DNA of 20,040 nt from Aliitabrizicola sp031408575 (GTDB lineage: Bacteria; Pseudomonadota; Alphaproteobacteria; Rhodobacterales; Rhodobacteraceae): the NCBI GenBank assembly GCA_031408575.1, contig JANNWS010000132.1, forward strand, positions 1 to 20,040. Reading direction: 5' to 3'. The notes below the pieces were generated by a model. The model saw nothing but the letters and a program-made list of their open reading frames with translations. It searched no databases and was not told the origin of the DNA. A program made the position numbers and the translations under genes. Shown in pieces: positions 15,394 to 20,040 of the stretch (positions within the stretch are counted from its first letter, which is position 1; each line of letters begins with the position of its first letter).

Positions 15394-15725
15394 GACGGAA
15401 CTTCCTCGCGCGCAAAGCAGCACAGGTAGCGCCCGGCACGGTCCCGCTCTGTCACCGCAATAATCCGAAACAGCCGCGTACCATCGCGAAACCTCTGTTC
15501 AGCCAGAGGTCTGCCCTCGGCCCCAACGGGCGCGCCCCGCACCGTGATCCGGTACGGCACCGATGAGACAGTCACTTCTTCTCCCGGCACATCCCGTCCG
15601 GACCCTGCCATCACCTCGGCCCACAGCGATCCAAGGCAGACCCAGCTTTCACTGAATCCCCCCAGCCCGTCCGGCACCGCCCGCCGGCTCTCCAGCGCCA
15701 GTTCGCGCGACAGCACCGGAATCAT
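15390..15725 (-). CDS. GTA head-tail adaptor/stopper protein (g7)
   Basis: A 111-residue head-closure protein similar to the SPP1 gp16-like and phage head-tail adaptor families, equivalent to RcGTA g7. The recognisable parts are the N-terminal LSRELALESRRAVPDGLGGF (5-24), the central GEEVTVSSVPYRITVRGAP, and the C-terminal FRIIAVTERDRAGRYLCCFAREE. It is expected to form a ring under the portal and adaptor that plugs the filled head. The ATG overlaps the g6 TGA (ATGA), and its stop overlaps the g8 start in the same way, so the three neck proteins are translationally coupled. Confidence 0.91.
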   Translation of the reverse strand: MIPVLSRELALESRRAVPDGLGGFSESWVCLGSLWAEVMAGSGRDVPGEEVTVSSVPYRITVRGAPVGAEGRPLAEQRFRDGTRLFRIIAVTERDRAGRYLCCFAREEVPS

Positions 15726-16321
15726 GCCGTACCCCCGCCCAGCACCCGCACCGTACGCCAGCGTTCGATCAGAGCCATAATGCCGAACGGCAGTCCCTGC
15801 TCACGCAGCCCCATCTCGTTACGATTTTCATAGTACTCGGCTGCCAACAGCAACACCGCCTGACGCAGATCTGCTGGCACATCGACCCAGCCTGACCCGA
15901 AGCCCGCAACGAACACCACCTCCACCCGCCCATCCGCCGGCACGCTCGGCAGCGATGTTCCTTTTGCCGCAAGCTTCGGGCGATGTGCATCCGTGATCAG
16001 CCGATACGCCGCCGAAGCAATCACCGTCGCCGCCCCGCTCGCATCAATCAGCGTCACCGAGGTGACCGACTGAACCGGTGCCACCGGCAACGCCTGCGCC
16101 TCCCGGTCGCGCCAGTCCTCCAGCACCCAGCGAAACCCGCGCGCGATCAGGATCTTGCCGATCCGCCCCTCAATTGCTGCCAAGGCGGCACGCAGATACG
16201 CCTCCACCAGCCCATCTTGCAATCCGTCCTCGGCAAACCCGCTACCCAGCCGCAGATGATCGCGCAACTCGCGGATGGGCAGCGCCGCGACCGCAATCGG
16301 GGCTTCTTCGCTCAGCATCAT
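15722..16321 (-). CDS. GTA head-tail connector/adaptor protein (g6)
   Basis: A 199-residue protein of the phage head-tail connector family (HK97 gp6 / phiE125 gp8-like), equivalent to RcGTA g6, forming the ring below the portal. It has the helical N-terminal PIRELRDHLRLGSG and LVEAYLRAALAAIEGRIGK segments, a beta-rich middle, and the conserved VDVPADLRQAVLLLAAEYYENRNE near the C-terminus. The ATG is preceded by AGGAG seven bases upstream and comes after a 149-nt structured spacer from g5. The stop overlaps g7. It starts the neck module. Confidence 0.92.
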   Translation of the reverse strand: MMLSEEAPIAVAALPIRELRDHLRLGSGFAEDGLQDGLVEAYLRAALAAIEGRIGKILIARGFRWVLEDWRDREAQALPVAPVQSVTSVTLIDASGAATVIASAAYRLITDAHRPKLAAKGTSLPSVPADGRVEVVFVAGFGSGWVDVPADLRQAVLLLAAEYYENRNEMGLREQGLPFGIMALIERWRTVRVLGGGTA

Positions 16322-16352
16322 GTGAATTCTCCTGCCACCCCGGGCAAATCAA

Positions 16353-16431
16353 GGGCGCGCACCCCGCGTCGCTCGGACGGAGGGGGAGCAGCTGGACGAC
16401 ACGCAGGGTCAAGCCCCAGGGGTACGCGCCC
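16353..16431 (-). promoter_or_regulatory. Long-range hairpin in the g5/g6 transcript
   Basis: GGGCGCGCACCCC (16353-16365) and GGGGTACGCGCCC (16419-16431) are inverted repeats matching at 12 of 13 positions; the odd pair is G-U on the minus-strand RNA, so all 13 can pair. The 53-nt loop is C-rich and may hold further stems. Confidence 0.6.
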
Positions 16432-16435
16432 AAAT

Positions 16436-16458
16436 CCCGGCCCCTGACAGGGACCGGG
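16436..16458 (-). terminator. Hairpin just after the capsid gene
   Basis: On the minus-strand RNA, CCCGGUCCCU and AGGGGCCGGG form a 10-bp stem (one G-U) with a 3-nt loop. It starts 12 nt after the g5 stop. It is followed by AUUUGGG, not a U-run, so it looks like a 3'-end stabiliser or partial terminator rather than a full stop, since g6 lies downstream. Confidence 0.5.
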
Positions 16459-16470
16459 GTTCGCTACCCG

Positions 16471-17670
16471 TCAGGACACTGCAAACTTCAACAGCTTGAT
16501 CGCCGCAAAATCGCTGATATCGCCGCCAACACGCTTGGTCGCGTAAAACAGCACGTGCGGCTTGGCCGAGAACGGATCACGCAGCACCCGCAGGTCGGGC
16601 CGCTCGGCGATCGTGTAGCCCGCGTTGAAGTCACCAAACGCAATCGCATGGGCATTGGCCGCGATATCCGGCATGTCCTCGCAGATCAGCACCGCATACC
16701 CCATCAACCGCGCCGGTTCCGCGGCTGCCAACCCATCCGACCACATGAAGCGCCCGTCGGCGTCTTTCATCTTGCGCACCGCGCCTGCGGTTTTCGAATT
16801 CATTACGAAGGTGGCGTTCGCCCTGTAGTCGGCCCCCAGCGCATAGATCAGGTTCACGATGCAATCGACCGCATTCGAGACCGGAAAATCCGCTGCTGCG
16901 CCCGAAGGCACATACCCCAGCGAACCCCAGGTCCAAGATCCGTTCGCAACCTTCGCAGGCAGCAAAAAACCCTTCGGCTTGTCGATCCCGTCGCCGTTCA
17001 CGAATGCCGCCGACTCCGCCCGGATAAAGCGCGTGGCAATCTTGCCTGCAAGCCATCCCTCCACATCAAATGCACTGTCATCCAGCAAGCGCTGGCTCGC
17101 CTTCGGCATGGCAGACAGTTCGTGCAGCCGGATCGAGATGCGCTCGATGATCGGCGTCGCCGTCTCCGTAGTTGCCCCGGTTTCCGTCGCCCAGCCGGAC
17201 CCCACCTCGCTGCGGTCGATCAGCACATCGAAGGACACCGCATCCACGTTAACCACGTTGGCAATCGCCCGCACCGATGCGGTCGAGACCAGCATCGACT
17301 TGATCGCATCCGCCGTCTGCGGATCCACCAGATAGCCGCCATCGGCGGCAACGGCGGTGCTCATCGCCTTGCCGTCCAGCACCAATCCGCGCAGGCCGTC
17401 GTCGTCACCGTTCCGCAGATAGGCATTGAACGCCTTCTTGTGCGGCGCATCCATCTCGGCCACGGCCGACAGCGCCGGGCGCCCGTAAGTCAATGTTTTC
17501 CGATCCAGCATGGTCAGTCGCTCTTCCTGTTGTTGCAACGCTGTCTTCACTTCGCCCTGAAAGCTGTTGAGTTCTTTCAGGAACCCCGTCATCGCCTCGG
17601 CCACTTGCGCAGCCGGAGCCAGGGCCCGAGGCGCAGCGGCCCCGGCCCGGGAATTCGTCTCGGTCATCAT
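16471..17670 (-). CDS. GTA major capsid protein, HK97 family (g5)
   Basis: A 399-residue HK97-fold capsid protein, equivalent to RcGTA g5. Residues about 25-60 are helical and Gln/Glu-rich, the scaffold-like delta domain. Around residues 100-118 the sequence changes from LDGKAMSTAVAADGG to YLVDPQ, the point where the prohead protease is expected to remove the N-terminus. The mature part has the typical VNVDAVSFDVLIDRSEVGSGWATE, PKASQRLLDDSAFDVEGWL and C-terminal PDLRVLRDPFSAKPHVLFYATKRVGG blocks. GAGG is five bases before the first ATG (17670); a second ATG follows at once. The protease gene g4 lies 22 nt upstream. A hairpin-rich spacer follows, consistent with high expression of this gene. 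Confidence 0.96.
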   Translation of the reverse strand: MMTETNSRAGAAAPRALAPAAQVAEAMTGFLKELNSFQGEVKTALQQQEERLTMLDRKTLTYGRPALSAVAEMDAPHKKAFNAYLRNGDDDGLRGLVLDGKAMSTAVAADGGYLVDPQTADAIKSMLVSTASVRAIANVVNVDAVSFDVLIDRSEVGSGWATETGATTETATPIIERISIRLHELSAMPKASQRLLDDSAFDVEGWLAGKIATRFIRAESAAFVNGDGIDKPKGFLLPAKVANGSWTWGSLGYVPSGAAADFPVSNAVDCIVNLIYALGADYRANATFVMNSKTAGAVRKMKDADGRFMWSDGLAAAEPARLMGYAVLICEDMPDIAANAHAIAFGDFNAGYTIAERPDLRVLRDPFSAKPHVLFYATKRVGGDISDFAAIKLLKFAVS

Positions 17671-17692
17671 GTTTTCCTCAGTTGAAAGGGCC

Positions 17693-18253
17693 TCAGCGCC
17701 CCGCCAATTCCCGCCGCGCGTCGTCTAACACCCGCGCGAGGTCGCGCCACTCGCTGCCCGGCTCGTCACCCTTGGCCTGCACCCGCGCCTCGGCCAGCAT
17801 CGGAAATGTCACCAACGACACTTCCCACAGTTCCAGCTCCGACAGCATCCGCTGCCCCTTGCCGTTCTTCTCGGCACGAACGGTCCGATAGCCGATCGAC
17901 AATCCGTCAATCGCCCCGGCGGCCAGCAAAGCCGCCGCCTCCCGCCCCCGTGCCACGTCCAGCAGGATGCGCCCCTTCACATAGAGGCCCGTGGCATCCT
18001 CTCGCACATCATCCCAGACCCCAATAGGCTGGCCCGGATCGTGCTGCCAAAGCATCTTCACCCGCCGTCCCGAAGCAGCAAGTGCCGCCAGCGACCCCAG
18101 ATAGGCCCCCTTTTCCACCACATCCCCGCCCTGATCGCGCCGCCCAAACAGCGAGGCATAGCCTTCAACCACCGCGCCATCCGTCACCGTGATCCCCGCT
18201 TCGGGGCGGTGGAATTTCCGTTCCGGTGCGCCAAACTCTGTCATCCCGATCAT
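17693..18253 (-). CDS. GTA prohead protease, HK97 family U35 (g4)
   Basis: A serine protease of about 186 residues that cleaves the N-terminal scaffold region of the capsid protein during head maturation, equivalent to RcGTA g4. Catalytic motifs are LWQHDPGQPIGVW (His71) and DGLSIGYRT (Ser119), with ELWEVSLVTFPM following, as in the HK97 protease family. The start is uncertain: a GTG at 18262 overlaps the g3.5 stop, the ATG at 18253 has GAGG eight bases upstream and is chosen, and another ATG lies at 18244. It lies directly before the capsid gene, its substrate. The family call is secure. Confidence 0.93.
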   Translation of the reverse strand: MIGMTEFGAPERKFHRPEAGITVTDGAVVEGYASLFGRRDQGGDVVEKGAYLGSLAALAASGRRVKMLWQHDPGQPIGVWDDVREDATGLYVKGRILLDVARGREAAALLAAGAIDGLSIGYRTVRAEKNGKGQRMLSELELWEVSLVTFPMLAEARVQAKGDEPGSEWRDLARVLDDARRELAGR

Positions 18254-18258
18254 ATCCC

Positions 18259-18501
18259 TCACCTCATCGCCGCCGAAATCAGCGCCTCCGCCATCTGCGC
18301 CAAAAGGAACGCCGCAACCCCGTAAACCCCCAGCCAGATCCGTTTTTCCAGCCGGTCGAGTGCGGCATCAATCTGCCCCAGCCGAAACTCCAGCGCGGCC
18401 CAGCGTTCTTCGGCCACTCGCTCATTGGCTTCGATCCGCGCCGCCGCGGCATCAAAGCTGTCAAACAGAAAGCGCGACCCGCCCGTATTGCGTGCCGTCA
18501 T
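18259..18501 (-). CDS. GTA small head-formation protein (g3.5-like)
   Basis: An 80-residue protein at the position of RcGTA g3.5, between portal and protease. Residues 15-54 form a charged, coiled-coil-like helix (ANERVAEERWAALEFRLGQIDAALDRLEKR), and residues 55-76 are a hydrophobic, probable membrane-interacting helix. The frame extends upstream to 18582, but the ATG at 18501 overlaps the g3 stop as ATGA and is preferred. The exact role is unclear; involvement in head formation is inferred from synteny with the RcGTA gene. It ends just before g4. Confidence 0.85.
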   Translation of the reverse strand: MTARNTGGSRFLFDSFDAAAARIEANERVAEERWAALEFRLGQIDAALDRLEKRIWLGVYGVAAFLLAQMAEALISAAMR

Positions 18502-19673
18502 GCTGCCTCCAGCGGCGGCAGTCCCAAAAGCACCCGCTTCTCTGAAACCGACAGAAACTCCGCCGCCCCGACCCGCGCCCAAAGCTGGTCACGCTCACCA
18601 GCCAACGCCGGCACTTGGTCAAGGTCAGGCCGCAATTCGACCTCATCCCCCGAAAATCCCGAAAGCCAATGCGCCACTGCCGCCGTCACCTTGGCCACCA
18701 ACGGCAGGACCGTCAGCCGGTAAAACGCCCGGTTCGCCTCCTGGTAGTTCGCGTAGGTGGCATCTCCGGGTATCCCCATCAGCATTGGTGGCACCCCAAA
18801 GGCGATGGCAATCTCGCGCGCTGCCGCCTCTTTGGTCTGCTGGAACTCCATGTCAGACGGTGAAAACCCCATCGGTTTCCAGTCGAGGCCGCCTTCCAGC
18901 AACATCGGTCGCCCGGCATTGCGTGCACCTTGATGGTGGCTCTCCATCTCGCTCACCAGCCGCTCATACTGATCACTCGACAGCGCGCCCTGCCCATCTA
19001 CCCCGCGATAGACAATCGCACCCGAAGGCCTGGCTGCATTGTCGAGCAAAGCCTTGGACCAACTCGACGCCGAATTATGCACATCAACGGCCACGGCAGC
19101 AGCCTGCATCGGTGAGAACCCGTAATGATCATGCTGAGGATGGAACGCCTTGATATGACAGATCGGTGCCACACCCTCGCCCATCGCGAACCGATGCACC
19201 CGCCCGCCGACGGCATAGTCATAGGCCACCGGCCAACCATCGGCACCCGGCACCAGGCTCATGCGGTCCGACCGCAGCACATGCACCTCGCCCGGTAACG
19301 CGCCTGACCCTGGCACCGCCTCCAGATAGGCGTTACCCGACAGCAGCAGAAATCCGTAAAGCGCTTCAAACCACTCAGCCCGCCCTTGCGCTGCATTGGG
19401 CCGTCGCATCAGGTCCAACATTGGATGAGTCTCATACCGCCGCGCCCCGTCCTGCAAAACCAGCGGCAACGCTGCGGCAGTCTCGGCAATCAGCTTGACC
19501 ACCCGAAAGCCCACCGGGTTGCCCTGAAATCCTGTCCGGGTCAGCGACACCACATCGCGCGCGCTCCAGACCGCCCGCCCGCCCCCCTGCATCGCCACCA
19601 CCCGCCCTGTTGCCGAAGCTTTTTGCTCCGGCACCGCAACTGGCGCCGCCCGCTTCAGGAAATCGAACACCAT
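18498..19673 (-). CDS. GTA portal protein (g3)
   Basis: A 391-residue HK97-type portal protein, the dodecameric ring through which DNA is packaged and which nucleates head assembly. Matching features are WSARDVVSLTRTGFQGNPVGFRVV near the N-terminus, FEALYGFLLLSGNAYLE, HIKAFHPQHDHYGFSPM, and the conserved REIAIAFGVPPMLMGIPGDATYANYQEANRAFY in the C-terminal half. The frame is open upstream to 19742, but the ATG at 19673 is chosen: GGAG lies nine bases before it and homologues begin with a VFDFLKR-type segment. The gene overlaps g3.5 at its end and is preceded by the long, repeat-bearing gap after g2. Confidence 0.94.
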   Translation of the reverse strand: MVFDFLKRAAPVAVPEQKASATGRVVAMQGGGRAVWSARDVVSLTRTGFQGNPVGFRVVKLIAETAAALPLVLQDGARRYETHPMLDLMRRPNAAQGRAEWFEALYGFLLLSGNAYLEAVPGSGALPGEVHVLRSDRMSLVPGADGWPVAYDYAVGGRVHRFAMGEGVAPICHIKAFHPQHDHYGFSPMQAAAVAVDVHNSASSWSKALLDNAARPSGAIVYRGVDGQGALSSDQYERLVSEMESHHQGARNAGRPMLLEGGLDWKPMGFSPSDMEFQQTKEAAAREIAIAFGVPPMLMGIPGDATYANYQEANRAFYRLTVLPLVAKVTAAVAHWLSGFSGDEVELRPDLDQVPALAGERDQLWARVGAAEFLSVSEKRVLLGLPPLEAA

Positions 19674-19759
19674 GTCGCAGAACTCCTCGTGCCAACAGGC
19701 CATGCCGACCCGGACCACGGCCAAAGGACCGCAGCAAACCATTCCAAAATATTTTAAAA

Positions 19760-19789
19760 TTCATCTTTGCTAAAATATCCCCGCCGGAG
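19760..19789 (+). repeat. 30-bp repeated element, copy 2
   Basis: Same orientation as copy 1 at 14943-14972, with CTAA as the four variable bases. With copy 3 it forms an inverted pair. The shared match with copy 3 extends two more bases (GC, 19790-19791). Confidence 0.85.
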
Positions 19790-19812
19790 GCTTCGACAGA
19801 TCGGGCAAGAGC

Positions 19813-19842
19813 CTCCGGCGGGGATATTTAGACAAAGATGAA
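19813..19842 (-). repeat. 30-bp repeated element, copy 3 (inverted)
   Basis: The minus-strand reading is a TTCATCTTTG box, TCTA, then AATATCCCCGCCGGAG. It matches the other two copies exactly outside the four variable bases. Confidence 0.85.
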
Positions 19843-19847
19843 AGCCG

Positions 19848-20040
19848 TCAGAGCGGCCTGATCCCCGGCCTGCGCCAGATCTGCGCGGGCTCGATCATCA
19901 GGTCGGTCAGCGCCCAGACCAGCGCATCGACGCGGTCCGGGCTGCCCCGCCCGGTGAAACCGCGCGCGGTCATCCGGCACATCTGGTCCTCCAGCGCGCC
20001 AAGGCCGCGCAGATGCCGCACCCGGCCCTGCTCGTAAAGC
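19848..20040 (-). CDS. GTA large terminase subunit, C-terminal end (g2), cut by window
   Basis: Reading the minus strand from the right edge gives an open frame of 63 complete codons ending in TGA at 19850-19848. It includes LYEQGRVRHLRGLGALEDQM and the RGSPDRVDALVWALTDLM segment, which is the typical C-terminal nuclease-domain end of phage and GTA large terminases; the DRVDALVWAL motif carries an active-site aspartate. The large terminase cuts genomic DNA and drives it into the head. The ATPase domain and start are outside the window. The position upstream of the portal gene fits RcGTA g2. Confidence 0.9.
   Translation of the reverse strand, partial: LYEQGRVRHLRGLGALEDQMCRMTARGFTGRGSPDRVDALVWALTDLMIEPAQIWRRPGIRPL

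Larger units (their letters stand above)
16322..16470. other. Structured spacer between capsid gene g5 and connector g6
   Basis: This 149-nt non-coding gap is very GC-rich and holds two nested or adjacent hairpins described separately. Small frames through it show no gene-like protein. Together with the strong ribosome site of g6, it suggests regulated or processed mRNA at the head/neck boundary. Confidence 0.6.
19760..19842. promoter_or_regulatory. Large inverted repeat in the g2/g3 spacer
   Basis: Arms 19760-19791 and 19811-19842 (32 bp each) pair at 29 of 32 positions around a 19-nt loop. On the GTA transcript this makes a long stem-loop shortly after the g2 stop, followed by an A/U-rich stretch. 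It could act as attenuator, processing site or 3'-end stabiliser. Confidence 0.65.
19674..19847. other. Structured spacer between terminase g2 and portal g3
   Basis: This 174-nt gap contains two copies of the 30-bp element as a head-to-head inverted pair with a 19-nt loop, followed in the direction of GTA transcription by an AT-rich tract (about 19741-19760). No convincing gene is present on either strand. Confidence 0.7.

Noticed and set aside
16242..16433. Small minus-strand frame in the g5/g6 gap (63 codons)
   Set aside because: It overlaps the start of g6 in another frame, has no good ribosome site, and its region is better explained by RNA hairpins.
16078..17685. 535-codon open frame on the plus strand opposite g5 and g6
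   Set aside because: It is antisense to the clear capsid and connector genes, has His/Arg/Pro-rich composition typical of reversed GC-rich codons, and matches no family I recognise.
19760..19842. CRISPR array or transposon ends
   Set aside because: There are only two copies here, in inverted orientation with a 19-nt gap; there is no regular spacing, no target-site duplication and no transposase.
7388..20040. Active prophage instead of a GTA
   Set aside because: Gene order, the very short tape measure, g3.5 and g10.1 all match RcGTA, and no integrase, repressor, replication or lysis gene is seen in the window. Genes beyond the right edge are not visible.

Overview
The window looks like a GC-rich alphaproteobacterial chromosome segment, most likely from the order Rhodobacterales (Rhodobacter/Roseobacter group). 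The main reason is a gene transfer agent (GTA) cluster on the minus strand with the gene order of the Rhodobacter capsulatus RcGTA, from the large terminase (g2) to the host-contact protein (g15). The family names come from reading the protein sequences; no database search was run.

Positions 1-6179, plus strand, hold central carbon metabolism: the 3' part of phosphoglycerate kinase (pgk), a DhnA-type class I fructose-bisphosphate aldolase, a small FtsB-like divisome protein, and three pyruvate dehydrogenase genes (pdhA, pdhB, pdhC). PdhB carries its own N-terminal lipoyl domain, nearly identical to the one on PdhC. No lipoamide dehydrogenase gene follows. A 22-bp near-palindrome just upstream of pdhA is a good operator candidate.

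Positions 6180-7373 contain a perfect 20-bp palindrome between the convergent pdhC and cysE genes, then, on the minus strand, cysE (serine acetyltransferase) and a small conserved hypothetical gene. Both follow the GTA cluster in its direction of transcription; the small gene nearly abuts g15.

Positions 7388-20040, minus strand, are the GTA cluster. In transcription order it runs: g2 (terminase, 3' end only), g3 (portal), g3.5, g4 (prohead protease), g5 (major capsid), g6, g7 and g8 (connectors and tail terminator), g9 (major tail protein), g10 and g10.1 (tail assembly chaperones), g11 (tape measure), g12 (distal tail), g13 (hub), g14 (NlpC/P60 peptidase), g15 (TIM-barrel tail-tip protein). 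All fully visible frames are intact, and most junctions are 1-4 nt stop/start overlaps or very short spacers. No integrase, repressor or lysis gene is seen, which fits a domesticated GTA rather than a prophage.

The cluster has only three spacers longer than 100 nt: g2/g3, g5/g6 and g8/g9. They separate packaging, head, neck and tail modules, and each holds strong inverted-repeat structure. Two of them carry a 30-bp element present three times in the window, identical outside four central bases. This intercistronic architecture is the most unusual thing seen here.
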